Of a stretch of 64,000 nt of DNA, positions 7,442 through 16,404 are shown piece by piece (position 1 is the stretch's first letter; every line of letters starts with the position of its first letter). The stretch lies in assembly GCF_037201815.1 (NCBI RefSeq), contig NZ_CP147407.1:3046723-3110722 (forward strand), written 5' to 3'. The stretch comes from Metabacillus sp. FJAT-52054. Lineage in GTDB: Bacteria; Bacillota; Bacilli; Bacillales; Bacillaceae. The notes below the pieces were generated by a model. It was not told the DNA's origin and searched no databases. It was given only the letters and a program-made list of their open reading frames with translations. The position numbers and the translations under genes are program-made.

Positions 7442-9856
7442 TCAGTTCGCAACGATATTAATCAATTTTCCAGGTACGGCGATTACTTTACGGATGGTTT
7501 TGCCCTCAAGCTGCTCTTTTACTTTTGCATCTTCAAGCGCAATTTTCTCCATCTCTTCCTTCGAAGCCTGGGCTGGAACTAGAAGCTTTGCTTTTACCTT
7601 GCCGTTGAATTGAACGACCACTTCCACTTCATCTTCCACAAGCTTGGACTCATCATACTGCGGCCAGTTTTCGTAGGCAATGGTAGCAGAGTGACCAAGC
7701 TTTTCCCAAAGCTCTTCCGCAAGATGGGGAGCGATTGGAGAAAGAAGCTTCACAAAGCCCTCCATATACTCTTTCGGAAGCTCAGTTGCCTTATATGCAT
7801 CATTTGTGAATACCATCAGCTGTGAAATCGCCGTGTTAAAGCGTAGCCCTTCAATGTTTTCGCTCACTTTTTTCACGGTTTCGTGGTACACCTTTTCTAA
7901 AGCCTGATTTCCGCTGTTTGTAACCTTCGAAGTCAGTTTGCCGTCATCTTCAATCAGCAGTCTCCATACGCGGTCAAGGAAACGTCTTGCTCCATCCAGT
8001 CCTTTTTCAGACCAGGCGATGGAAGCTTCAAGCGGTCCCATGAACATTTCGTAAAGACGAAGCGTATCGGCACCATGGCTCTCAACAACTTCATCCGGAT
8101 TGACGACGTTGCCTTTGGATTTACTCATTTTTTCATTATTTTCGCCAAGGATCATTCCTTGGTTAAACAGCTTTTGGAACGGTTCTTTCGTTGGAACCAT
8201 GCCGATGTCGTAAAGGAACTTGTGCCAGAAACGGGCGTATAGAAGGTGAAGCACCGCATGCTCGGCTCCTCCGATGTACGTATCAACCGGCAGCCATTGT
8301 TTGATTTTTTCCGGATCCGCTAGATGGTTTTCGTTCGTTGGATCGATGTAGCGCAGGTAATACCAGCAGCTTCCCGCCCATTGCGGCATCGTGTTCGTTT
8401 CTCTGCGTCCTTTTTTGCCCGTTTCAGGATCTGTTATATTCACCCATTCTGAAATGTTGGCAAGCGGGGATTCGCCTGTACCGGACGGTTTGATTTCTGT
8501 TGTTTTCGGAAGCACAAGCGGAAGCTGGTCTTCAGGAACAGCGGACATGGTGCCGTCTTCCCAATGAATGATCGGAATTGGCTCGCCCCAGTAGCGCTGG
8601 CGGCTGAACAGCCAGTCACGCAGGCGGTATGTTACCTTCTTTTCGCCTTTGCTGTTCTCTTCCAGCCATTCAATCATTTTTTGAATCGCTTCTTCTTTCC
8701 CTAATCTGTTCAGGAATTCAGAGTTTACGTGCTCTCCATCACCGGAGTAAGCTTCTTTCGATACATCGCCGCCTTGAACGACTTCTTTAATCGGAAGCTC
8801 GAATTTCACAGCGAATTCATAATCGCGTTCATCATGGGCAGGTACCGCCATAATCGCCCCTGTACCGTAACTGATCAATACATAATCTGCCACCCAGATC
8901 GGCATTTTTTCGCCGCTCACTGGATTGATGGCATATGCACCCGTGAAGACACCGGTTTTATCCTTTGCAAGATCCGTTCTTTCCAGATCAGACTTGGATT
9001 TCACTTGATTGATATAAGCATCTGCCGCTTCTTTTTGATCAGCTGTTACAATCTTGCTCACTAGCGCATGCTCAGGAGCAATAACCGCATAGGTTGCACC
9101 GAAAAGAGTATCCGGTCTTGTTGTGAAAACGGTGAAGCTCTCATCATGTCCATCTACTTCAAAATGAACGTGAGCCCCCTCGGAACGGCCAATCCAGTTG
9201 CGCTGCATTTCTTTAATGCTCTCCGGCCAGTCTACTTCATCCAAATCTTCAATCAAACGATCCGCGTAGGCTGTAATTTTCAGCATCCACTGCTTCATCG
9301 GACGGCGTTCGACCGGATGTCCGCCGCGCTCGCTTTTCCCGTCAATGACCTCTTCATTCGCAAGAACGGTACCAAGTGCCGGACACCAGTTCACGGCAAC
9401 CTCATCAATATAGGCTAAGCCTTTTTCATAAAGCTTGAGAAAAATCCATTGTGTCCATTTATAGTAATGAGGATCGGTCGTGTTGACCTCACGATCCCAA
9501 TCATAAGAAAAGCCAAGTGCCTGGATTTGGCGTCTGAAATTGTTGATGTTCTGTTCCGTGAATACTGCCGGATCATTTCCTGTATCCAGTGCAAATTGTT
9601 CTGCAGGAAGTCCGAATGCATCCCATCCCATCGGATGAAGAACATTGTATCCTTGCATCCGTTTCATACGGGAAAGAATATCTGTCGCTGTAAATCCTTC
9701 CGGATGCCCTACATGAAGACCTGCTCCTGACGGATACGGGAACATATCAAGCGCATAAAATTTAGGGCGGTTCGGTTCCTCACCTGTTTTAAATGTCTTG
9801 TTGGAAAGCCAATGCTTTTGCCATTTCTGTTCGATTTTCTTATGACTGAAACTCAT
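7442..9856 (-). CDS. leuS: Leucyl-tRNA synthetase
   Basis: Class Ia aminoacyl-tRNA synthetase that charges tRNA-Leu with leucine. The product is 804 aa, the length of the B. subtilis enzyme. It has the HIGH-type motif HVGH in GLHVGHPEG, a CP1 editing domain in the middle ([12 protein letters not shown]), the RYWGEPIP block, and the KMSKS motif (KMSKSKGN). I chose the ATG at 9856 because CAAGGAGG precedes it at proper spacing; the open frame continues upstream into the T-box leader and is not coding there. Expression should respond to uncharged tRNA-Leu through that leader. The gene stands alone between two IS-bearing repeats. Confidence 0.97.
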   Translation of the reverse strand: MSFSHKKIEQKWQKHWLSNKTFKTGEEPNRPKFYALDMFPYPSGAGLHVGHPEGFTATDILSRMKRMQGYNVLHPMGWDAFGLPAEQFALDTGNDPAVFTEQNINNFRRQIQALGFSYDWDREVNTTDPHYYKWTQWIFLKLYEKGLAYIDEVAVNWCPALGTVLANEEVIDGKSERGGHPVERRPMKQWMLKITAYADRLIEDLDEVDWPESIKEMQRNWIGRSEGAHVHFEVDGHDESFTVFTTRPDTLFGATYAVIAPEHALVSKIVTADQKEAADAYINQVKSKSDLERTDLAKDKTGVFTGAYAINPVSGEKMPIWVADYVLISYGTGAIMAVPAHDERDYEFAVKFELPIKEVVQGGDVSKEAYSGDGEHVNSEFLNRLGKEEAIQKMIEWLEENSKGEKKVTYRLRDWLFSRQRYWGEPIPIIHWEDGTMSAVPEDQLPLVLPKTTEIKPSGTGESPLANISEWVNITDPETGKKGRRETNTMPQWAGSCWYYLRYIDPTNENHLADPEKIKQWLPVDTYIGGAEHAVLHLLYARFWHKFLYDIGMVPTKEPFQKLFNQGMILGENNEKMSKSKGNVVNPDEVVESHGADTLRLYEMFMGPLEASIAWSEKGLDGARRFLDRVWRLLIEDDGKLTSKVTNSGNQALEKVYHETVKKVSENIEGLRFNTAISQLMVFTNDAYKATELPKEYMEGFVKLLSPIAPHLAEELWEKLGHSATIAYENWPQYDESKLVEDEVEVVVQFNGKVKAKLLVPAQASKEEMEKIALEDAKVKEQLEGKTIRKVIAVPGKLINIVAN

Positions 9857-9904
9857 ATACATCCTCCTTGTTTTCGCTGAACGGACATCGAGTACGCGGC
9901 CGTG

Positions 9905-10155
9905 AAAAATAAAAAAAGCTCCGTCCCTGTAAAAAGGGACGAGAGCTTTCTCCCGCGGTACCACCCAAATTAGTGTATACAAACTACACTCGCTTGACAT
10001 TCGTAACGTGAATGCACGGCAGACACTACTGATTTCTTTCGCATCTGCAAACTCTAAGGCGAGTTCATGAACATTTGCTGCTGACTTGCACCTTCCGTCA
10101 GCTCTCTATGGTGCATCCTGTTCACTACTGCTCCTTGTCACCGTTCGACTATTTC
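9905..10155 (-). promoter_or_regulatory. T-box leader of leuS (Leu specifier)
   Basis: The conserved T-box TGGTACCGCGG is present on the minus strand near 9954-9964. It is followed by a terminator hairpin (AGCTC-TCGTCCCT / AGGGACGGAGCT, 9912-9945) with a T-run. The stem I region contains GAACTCGCC, giving a CTC leucine specifier. Binding of uncharged tRNA-Leu would favour the antiterminator and allow leuS transcription. The exact stem I limits are estimated. Confidence 0.9.
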
Positions 10156-10166
10156 ATTCTAATGCT

Positions 10167-10195
10167 ATTTTATAAAAAATTTGAGGGATATGCAA
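10167..10195 (-). promoter_or_regulatory. SigA-type promoter of leuS
   Basis: On the minus strand TTGCAT (10190-10195), a 17-base spacer and TAAAAT (10167-10172). Transcription would begin around 10160, just ahead of the T-box leader. Confidence 0.65.
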
Positions 10196-10242
10196 GCTGG
10201 TTGCGATTTTTTAAGGGAATGCTGTCAGCAAAGAGGCATTGC

Positions 10243-10575
10243 TTAAGGGAGAGGCGGCTTGTGACTTGGACAATTTTTGGTTGGGGGACCTTCAGGCTGT
10301 TCTTGCTGAGCGGAAAATTCAAAGCTTTTTAGTACGGCTTCCCCGCTGTATCCGGCGATGATGGATAGCAGGACTAATTGAAAAGAGGATTGCGGTTCTG
10401 AGGAGAGGACCAGCATGATGGCCGCGATCGTTCCAACTGCAAAGTCTTCATAGAATCCAAGATAGATAAAACGTTTCGTCATTCTCGGTTTTTCAAGACG
10501 CCCCCTTTTTTTTATGTGGCTAACAATCCCCATTATGCCTCCGATGATACTGGCAATTAAGATTTGAGCTGTCAA
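10243..10575 (-). CDS. ytvB: Membrane protein, DUF4257-like (YtvB)
   Basis: A 110-residue protein with an N-terminal hydrophobic segment (residues 2-18, rich in Ile and Gly), a basic loop (KKRGRLEKPRMTKR), then two more hydrophobic stretches (about 45-58 and 66-78) and a Pro-rich soluble tail (QQEQPEGPPTKN). It is probably an integral membrane protein of unknown function. Size, topology and position beside leuS agree with B. subtilis YtvB. The C-terminal tail ends near the leuS promoter. Confidence 0.65.
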   Translation of the reverse strand: MTAQILIASIIGGIMGIVSHIKKRGRLEKPRMTKRFIYLGFYEDFAVGTIAAIMLVLSSEPQSSFQLVLLSIIAGYSGEAVLKSFEFSAQQEQPEGPPTKNCPSHKPPLP

Positions 10576-10775
10576 TTACACCACCATTCCTTCTTTTTTA
10601 TTCTGGCAAAGCTGAATAAAAAATGCAGATCGGCGGTCCCACGGGGATGGGAAAGGCTTTTTTATTTCTATTATACAAAATGAATGGGTAAACCGCCTGA
10701 TTAATTGGAATTATTTTCTATATCGAACAAATGTACTAATTTGATATGGGATTCTCTATTTCAAAGACGTAAAAT

Positions 10776-11282
10776 TCACTTTTTCTTTCTCGTATAGCTT
10801 GGTTTTAATTTTTCAGGATGTAAAATGTAACCACGGGATAATTTTTTTAGAAAACGGTCAAAATCCTTCGCTATTTCGATCTGGTTCCAATTCCAATTCT
10901 CATAATCTGTATATAAATAAACTACTGTGGGATGTTGATTGGTTTCATTATAGTCCAATGCAATCCAACTATGATAATCACCCCAAAGAATGATTATATG
11001 ATTAGGCAGACCACACTCCTTAATCCAATGCTTAGAAGCAAGAATTCCTTTTTCTCCTTCAAAATCAATTCCATTGATCTCTGGAATAGTTATTCGTTCT
11101 TTATCTTTTTCTTCTAAAAAAAACTTAGGGTAATTTAACGTTCCGCCGTTCTTTACTTTTAGTAATTCTTTATAGGATGGAGGAAGTTTTACTCCTAACT
11201 TTTTCTCAGCAAGCCTAATATCTGCATCCGATACAGGTTCTTCGCCTTCAGCCCAAAAATCTATACAATTGTAGAGCTCCAA
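10776..11282 (-). CDS. SMI1/KNR4 (SUKH) family protein
   Basis: A 168-residue soluble protein with the SUKH fold signature: an N-terminal helix with the LPPSYKELLKVKNGG motif (about residues 34-48), then alternating strands and Trp-rich segments (ILWGDYHSWIALDY). SUKH proteins in Bacilli commonly act as immunity proteins against polymorphic toxins. No toxin gene is next to this one, so here it is either an orphan immunity gene or has another role. The start is TTG at 11282 after GAGGTGATAGC. Base composition is more AT-rich than its neighbours, which hints at acquisition. Confidence 0.75.
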   Translation of the reverse strand: MELYNCIDFWAEGEEPVSDADIRLAEKKLGVKLPPSYKELLKVKNGGTLNYPKFFLEEKDKERITIPEINGIDFEGEKGILASKHWIKECGLPNHIIILWGDYHSWIALDYNETNQHPTVVYLYTDYENWNWNQIEIAKDFDRFLKKLSRGYILHPEKLKPSYTRKKK

Positions 11283-11371
11283 GCTATCACCTCTTTTTTA
11301 TAGGATCAAAAGCTGCGGATACGGACTGCCTCTATTGAAAAGAAATGCCGGAGCTTATGCTATAAAACAAA

Positions 11372-11408
11372 ATAGTGCCAACTTCTCTTTAATAGAAATC
11401 GGCACTTT
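11372..11408. terminator. Probable terminator
   Basis: AGTGCC and GGCACT arms separated by about 21 bases, downstream of the zinc-ribbon gene ending at 11425. The stem is short, so this is moderate. Confidence 0.45.
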
Positions 11409-11424
11409 ATATATTCGCAGTAGG

Positions 11425-11634
11425 TTATCTTGACGCTTTTGGCGGCTGGCATGCGTCACATTTACGCTGGTTATTGTTTTTAAATTTTGTAAATGATTTT
11501 TCAAAGGTACTTCCGCATGCACATTTAAATTGCAGCTTTTGAGAAAAACCGTGATATTCCGTTGACAGCAGGGTGCTATCCGAATTTTTCTCAACAAAAT
11601 CTCTAATTTTATCGATTGTCCATCGTTTATTCAT
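11425..11634 (-). CDS. Small zinc-ribbon protein, 69 aa
   Basis: The product has two Cys pairs, CACG near residues 38-41 and CDAC near 59-62, which would bind one zinc ion. A helical N-terminal part (RWTIDKIRDFVEK) comes first. The arrangement looks like the small DNA-binding zinc modules found in phage and homing-endonuclease proteins, but here it stands alone with no nuclease domain. The ATG at 11634 follows GGAGG at nine bases. Its AT-rich composition and location between an IS and the SUKH gene suggest transferred DNA. The function is unknown. Confidence 0.5.
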   Translation of the reverse strand: MNKRWTIDKIRDFVEKNSDSTLLSTEYHGFSQKLQFKCACGSTFEKSFTKFKNNNQRKCDACQPPKASR

Positions 11635-12053
11635 TCTCTTACACCTCCATATTTTAGCGGAGGCTTTTCTCGGCATCCGTTCGTTTATTAGGTAAAGCCT
11701 AAAAGTTTATAAGCTGTTAATTATAATACCATGAGCTGGAGTCGAGTTAAACAGATAGAAATATCTGATTTAAACAACAACTCCGTAAGTAACCTGCCAA
11801 TCTTCTAAATGTTAAATTCGCAAACATCTTTGGTTTGGAAATCAGTTCGACGGGGTTGATGGCGGCTCCAGGCTGCTCGCTTTCCGCGGGGCGGGCGGTG
11901 AGCCTCCTGATATGAACGAAACTTTCAAGAGCCCCCTGCAACCTAATGTTTTACTTTGTTTTTGAACAGCTTTAAGAAGAGAAGCGTATTTCGCTTCTTT
12001 TTTTGTGTTTTATTTGACAGGCAGCGACTGAATATAATTCCTTTCTTGTTTAT

Positions 12054-12254
12054 AGAATAGACAGGAAGGACACGGCACGAAGGCAAAAATTTCAACGGCG
12101 GTTAGCACTCTGATATTCGTGGGTTCTCACATTTTATCTTTCCGTATAAAGGACTTTTCCACAAACTCGGGACGTGCGTTCATCCACATGGGACTAGCAC
12201 AGAGGAGGCGCGTGGATTTTCCTTTCCGGTTTTACTCTTTGCCTTCGAGCCCTA
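12054..12254 (-). ncRNA. Candidate bridge RNA region, IS copy 3
   Basis: Same content as in copy 2, with AATATCAG at 12110-12117 on the minus strand and the ATCCAC/GTGGAT hairpin around 12182-12217 holding GCCTCCTC. Limits are approximate. Confidence 0.5.
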
Positions 12255-12309
12255 TTCTCCCTATTCTATTTTGAATCGGTCTACAACACGTCAGGATCAC
12301 GACATCTTT

Positions 12310-13422
12310 TTACGATTCTGGGACATCTTCGACTTCTTGCATCACGGCCCAAATAAACCCAGCTAACTCTCTCGCTACAGCTGTTATGGCTTTACTGCTC
12401 TCTTTTCCTCTGGATAGTAAGCGGTAATACTTTTGATGAAGGCGATTTTGTGCTTTCCAGGATATGGCCTGAATGGTCGGAGATTGTCCACTTTGTCTTC
12501 GTGCCAATTCTCCTTTAACCGCAGGCTTATATCGGTAACTCCAAGCGGCTTCGACCAATAACCGTCGTACATGCCGATTTCCTGTCTTGGTTATATTTCC
12601 TTGCCGTCTGCTTTCTCCACTCGAATATTCGCTTGGAATCAACCCGACATACCCCATGAAGTGATTAGGGGTTGGGAATCGTTTAAACGAACCTATTTCT
12701 GCCACAACACTCGAGGCGGTGACAAGGGCAACACCTCTCAAACATTGGAGGGCCTGAATTTTCCGGGCATGTACCCCTTCATTTGAGTGAACCCGAATTT
12801 CTTCTTCCAGCCTTAAGAGTCTTTGACCGATTTCTTTAAGCTGATAATAGTACTCCTGAAACGTAACCCGCAAAGAAGAATTCTCAAAATGAAGGGTATC
12901 CAGCCATCTGAAGTACTTGTTGGTCCACTTATTTACACCTGCCGGTGGCTTAATATCGTTGCGTAGTAAAAATTTGCTTAACCGGTGTTTCACCCTTAAC
13001 TCATCCTCTTTCACATCTTCCCGGCAACGTACCAGATCCCGAAGGGCTTCGTCTTCTGGAGTAGGAACATAAACGGACGTTAACTCCCCAGCCCGATATA
13101 ATTGAGCCAGACGAACAGAGTCTCGGCGATCGGTTTTAATTCGATCTCCAGGCCTTTTCGGAATAAGAGTTGGGGCAATCACTGAACAATGAATGTTCAA
13201 TGTTAGTAATAGTCTGTATAACGGATATCCGGTAGGACCGGCTTCATAACAGACACGAAGGGACTTTGGGCTGCCCAGCTTCTTCATCAATTTTTTTACG
13301 GCTTCAGGCGTATGAGGAATGACCCCCCAGTATCTCGGTGCTTCCCGTCCTTCTTCTGCGACCGCAACGGCAATATTTTCTTTTGATACGTCTAAACCTA
13401 CGTATTTAATGGTATCCTGCAT
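12310..13422 (-). CDS. IS110-family transposase (DEDD recombinase)
   Basis: Third intact 370-aa recombinase, identical in protein sequence to the other two. Start ATG at 13422 after AAGGAG. The DEDD tetrad and the C-terminal serine motif are all present. Confidence 0.95.
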   Translation of the reverse strand: MQDTIKYVGLDVSKENIAVAVAEEGREAPRYWGVIPHTPEAVKKLMKKLGSPKSLRVCYEAGPTGYPLYRLLLTLNIHCSVIAPTLIPKRPGDRIKTDRRDSVRLAQLYRAGELTSVYVPTPEDEALRDLVRCREDVKEDELRVKHRLSKFLLRNDIKPPAGVNKWTNKYFRWLDTLHFENSSLRVTFQEYYYQLKEIGQRLLRLEEEIRVHSNEGVHARKIQALQCLRGVALVTASSVVAEIGSFKRFPTPNHFMGYVGLIPSEYSSGESRRQGNITKTGNRHVRRLLVEAAWSYRYKPAVKGELARRQSGQSPTIQAISWKAQNRLHQKYYRLLSRGKESSKAITAVARELAGFIWAVMQEVEDVPES

Positions 13423-13755
13423 AATAGCTAGCTCCTTCCGTAATGTAGCTCTGATTTGGTTTTGTTTTGTTTGACAAAAACAGTCTAACCAAATCAACCT
13501 ACGATTTTACGAGTAAGGGGCTAGTTTCGTTCATGATAACTCGCCGCTTTGCGCCTGCGGGGTCTCACCTTTCCCGCTGCTCCCGCTGGAGTCTCCCTGC
13601 CTTCCGCCGCCATCAACTAACCTTATTTTCGATTAATATTTAATTTCAAAAAGGACAAGGTTTACACTTTGCTGTAGCCTGGTTGTTTTCCTTCAAAAAA
13701 TTTTTGTCCATTTTCTATAAAACTTCATTACTCCCAAACAATCGCCTATCAAAAA

Positions 13756-13790
13756 AGCCCAAGAAGGATCCAACATCCATCTCAGGCTTC
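13756..13790 (-). terminator. Terminator of the MFS gene
   Basis: On the minus strand, AAGCC/GGGCTT arms with a TCTT-AAGA-like inner pairing, followed by six T residues. It lies directly after the stop at 13794. Confidence 0.6.
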
Positions 13791-13793
13791 TAT

Positions 13794-14993
13794 TTACCCT
13801 TTCACCGTTTCGGCGGAAAGGTCTTGATTTGAAAGATATTTTATATTGCGGTCGTATATCATCGTAATGAAGAAGCTAATAACAAGCAGGCCAATCAGCA
13901 CGGCAAACATGACCGGCATGTTGTACAAGTCTACTAAAATACCTCCCAACAGAGGGCCTACCATTCTTCCAGCGGTCGCTGTGCTGTTTACGAATCCCTG
14001 GTAGAAGCCTTCTCTTCCTTTTGGAGCGAGGTCATTTGCAATGGTAGGCACAGCAGGCCAAACGAGCATTTCCCCAATGGTTAAAATGATCATGGCAGTC
14101 AAGAATCCGGAGAATCCGCCTGCTGTTGCAGCGATGACGAAGGATACCATGAAGATTCCCATTCCAATCAGCATTTGGGACTTGAGCGTTTTTGCAAAGC
14201 GTTTAACAAAAGCAGAAAGCAAAGGCTGGCCAAGTACAATCATCAGTCCGTTAATCGTCCATAGGAGACTGTATTGCTTCAGGTCAATGTTCAGCGTTTG
14301 AGTATGTGCGGCAATTGTTGACTGCCATTGTACGTAGGCGACCCAGCAAAGCAGGTAGGCAATGGACAGGATGGATAGCGCGGTGAATTTTGTGCGGTCC
14401 TTCATGCCTGGTTTTTTTGTTACCAGGGCGGTCGGATGAATCGTTTGCCCTTGAATATTTCGGTATCCGAAAAATGCCACCAAAAAAAAGAGAACATACA
14501 GCAATCCGTTCGCCATAAAAATCCATTGAAATGAAATGGATGCAACCAGTCCGCCTAATGCGGAACCGATGGCTACCCCGGCGTTTTGTGCTACATAAAT
14601 CGCGTTAAATGATTTTCTTCCGCCTTCAGGCCAGACACTGCCTGCTAGAGCATAGGTTGCGGGGAAAACAATCCCTGATCCGAATCCAACGATTGTAAGC
14701 AGAATAACGTAGTGCGGCCAGCCATGGAAAAAAATCATTCCAATCAAAGCTGCAAGCGTAATGATGATACCAAGCAAAATCGAGCGATAGCCTCCGATTT
14801 TATCGAACAAAACCCCGCCCGCTAAATTTCCAATTACACTAGCGCCTGCATTCAGCATAAGGATGACGCCTGCTACGGTCAGCGATTTTCCCAGCTCATC
14901 GTGTATATATATCGTATTAAGAGGCCATAAAAAAGAAGCCCCGGTTACATTTATGATCATCCCAATTACGAGAAGCCATAGGGAACGCGGCAT
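13794..14993 (-). CDS. yttB: Major facilitator superfamily transporter
   Basis: A 399-residue integral membrane carrier with about 12 predicted membrane segments in two halves. The loop after the second segment has the MFS signature (GGVLFDKIGGYRS). The second half contains a large run of hydrophobic helices and GGILVD near the end. The C-terminus is a short polar tail. It is probably a proton-driven drug or metabolite exporter of the DHA1 type. The size and position near ytrF match B. subtilis YttB, though the substrate is unknown. The ATG follows AGAAGGAGGGGTTCGT. Confidence 0.85.
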   Translation of the reverse strand: MPRSLWLLVIGMIINVTGASFLWPLNTIYIHDELGKSLTVAGVILMLNAGASVIGNLAGGVLFDKIGGYRSILLGIIITLAALIGMIFFHGWPHYVILLTIVGFGSGIVFPATYALAGSVWPEGGRKSFNAIYVAQNAGVAIGSALGGLVASISFQWIFMANGLLYVLFFLVAFFGYRNIQGQTIHPTALVTKKPGMKDRTKFTALSILSIAYLLCWVAYVQWQSTIAAHTQTLNIDLKQYSLLWTINGLMIVLGQPLLSAFVKRFAKTLKSQMLIGMGIFMVSFVIAATAGGFSGFLTAMIILTIGEMLVWPAVPTIANDLAPKGREGFYQGFVNSTATAGRMVGPLLGGILVDLYNMPVMFAVLIGLLVISFFITMIYDRNIKYLSNQDLSAETVKG

Positions 14994-15256
14994 ACGAACC
15001 CCTCCTTCTGTATAAATCTTTCATTTCCATTAGCTAGTGTATGAGGTTTTGGCACGTTTTTCAATAGAAGAATGCTGGATGATTAAATAAAAAACATTTC
15101 AGATAATTGGAAGTTACAATCAGAGAAATCCCATTGATTTAGGTCGGTTTTTTCTTAACGGTTCAGGAATCTATCAATTTGCGTGATTCGCATATGATTT
15201 GGAAAGACTTTATAATGGAAACAAACATGCAATTTCAGAAAAGAAGGAATGCAGCT

Positions 15257-16354
15257 ATGCAAAACAATAAATGGGTTTCATTTCTGATCACGCTGCTTTT
15301 TGCAGTGACCGGCGGAATCATATTTCAGCTTATTTCAATGCCAATACCATGGCTGATCGGCTCCATGGTTTTTGTACTGATCGGATCAAACATTTTTCAT
15401 AGCACAAAGCTATACTGGCCTCAGCAAATACGAAATTCAGGCATGGTGATCGTCGGCTATACGATTGGATTGTCGTTTACAATGGAGGCACTGCATCAAA
15501 TTGGACTGCAGCTTCCCGCCATGATCCTGCTGACCGCGATGCTTCTCATGCTTTCAACCATCATTTCAATACTCGTTTCCAAGCTATCCGGGATTTCTTT
15601 TCCCACCATTTTAATGGGCAGTATACCAGGCGGGCTGAGCCAGATCATTCCACTTGCAGAGGAAACAAAGGGGATCGACATAACTGTTGTCACCTTTCTC
15701 CAGGTATCCAGGCTGATAATGATTGTCTTCTGTGTACCGCTGCTCATTTTCAGTCCCTTGTTTGGAAATCCGGACCATCATGCTGCAGGCGTTCAGAGGG
15801 CTGCCGGCTGGGACGGGCTATTCCCTCACATTTGGATTTTCGCAGTCATCTGTATACTGGCAGCAATCATCGGAAAAAAATTAAAACTGCCGACGGCCTA
15901 CTTGCTCGGACCGATGATTGTGACCATTATTCTGAATCTATCAGGGTATGACGGACCGCCTCTTCCTCCATCCATCCTGAATATCTCGCAGCTGATGATC
16001 GGTGCGTACATCGGACTCATGCTGAAGCCTGAAAGACTAAAAAATAAGGTAAGAATTGCTTTCCTTGCTTTGCTAAGCGGATTGCTGCTGATTTCCGGCT
16101 CCATCGGCTTGAGTCTTCTTCTTACACAGCTTCATCCCATCACCTTTGTTAGCGCCTTTTTAAGCCTATCCCCAGGGGGAATGGACCAAATGGCGCTGAT
16201 TGGAAAGGAAGTAAACGCTGATCTCTCAGTCGTAGTTTGCTACCAGCTATTCCGGATTCTATTTATCTTCCTTGCCGTTCCCCCGCTCATCAGGGTTATT
16301 TTTAGAACGATTTTGAAAAGAAGTTTGGCTGCAGAGGCATCGAAAATAGAATAA
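15257..16354 (+). CDS. AbrB family membrane protein (putative transporter)
   Basis: A 365-residue protein with about ten hydrophobic segments in two similar halves. Each half carries a Pro/Gly-rich turn (SMPIPWLIGSM and KLPTAYLLGPM) and a later SIPGGLSQ / LSPGGMDQ motif. That duplication is the mark of the AbrB (PF05145) membrane family, unrelated to the transcription factor of the same name. The role is unproven. The ATG at 15257 was picked because AAGGA precedes it; the frame is open from 15179, but that extension has no convincing site. Transcription is convergent with the ytr operon. Confidence 0.8.
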   Translation: MQNNKWVSFLITLLFAVTGGIIFQLISMPIPWLIGSMVFVLIGSNIFHSTKLYWPQQIRNSGMVIVGYTIGLSFTMEALHQIGLQLPAMILLTAMLLMLSTIISILVSKLSGISFPTILMGSIPGGLSQIIPLAEETKGIDITVVTFLQVSRLIMIVFCVPLLIFSPLFGNPDHHAAGVQRAAGWDGLFPHIWIFAVICILAAIIGKKLKLPTAYLLGPMIVTIILNLSGYDGPPLPPSILNISQLMIGAYIGLMLKPERLKNKVRIAFLALLSGLLLISGSIGLSLLLTQLHPITFVSAFLSLSPGGMDQMALIGKEVNADLSVVVCYQLFRILFIFLAVPPLIRVIFRTILKRSLAAEASKIE

Positions 16355-16364
16355 ATGGCATGCA

Positions 16365-16400
16365 AAAAACCAGTTAGGTGATCCTAACTGGTTTTTTGCG
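16365..16400. terminator. Bidirectional terminator
   Basis: AAAAAACCAGTTAGG / CCTAACTGGTTTTTT perfect hairpin with a very short loop, between the convergent AbrB-type gene and ytrF. Confidence 0.9.
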
Positions 16401-16404
16401 CTAA

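Larger units (their letters stand above)
11909..13541 (-). mobile_element. IS110-family element, IS1111 group, copy 3
   Basis: A 1,633-bp copy with the same ends, subterminal repeats and CT core as copies 1 and 2, and in the same orientation relative to its target repeat. It carries C and G at the two positions where copy 1 differs, so copies 2 and 3 are the closer pair. Confidence 0.92.
11855..13617. repeat. Long imperfect palindromic repeat, copy 3, split by an IS
   Basis: Left arm 11855-11908 and right arm 13542-13617. The outermost bases form a perfect stem, GTTGATGGCGGC with GCCGCCATCAAC. In copies 1 and 2 the corresponding ends differ but remain complementary. This pattern of compensatory change suggests the palindrome is kept for its folded structure. 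Confidence 0.75.

Noticed and set aside
11747..11941. 64-codon minus-strand frame across the third palindrome
   Set aside because: Lies in the repeat arm and IS end and has no start signal.
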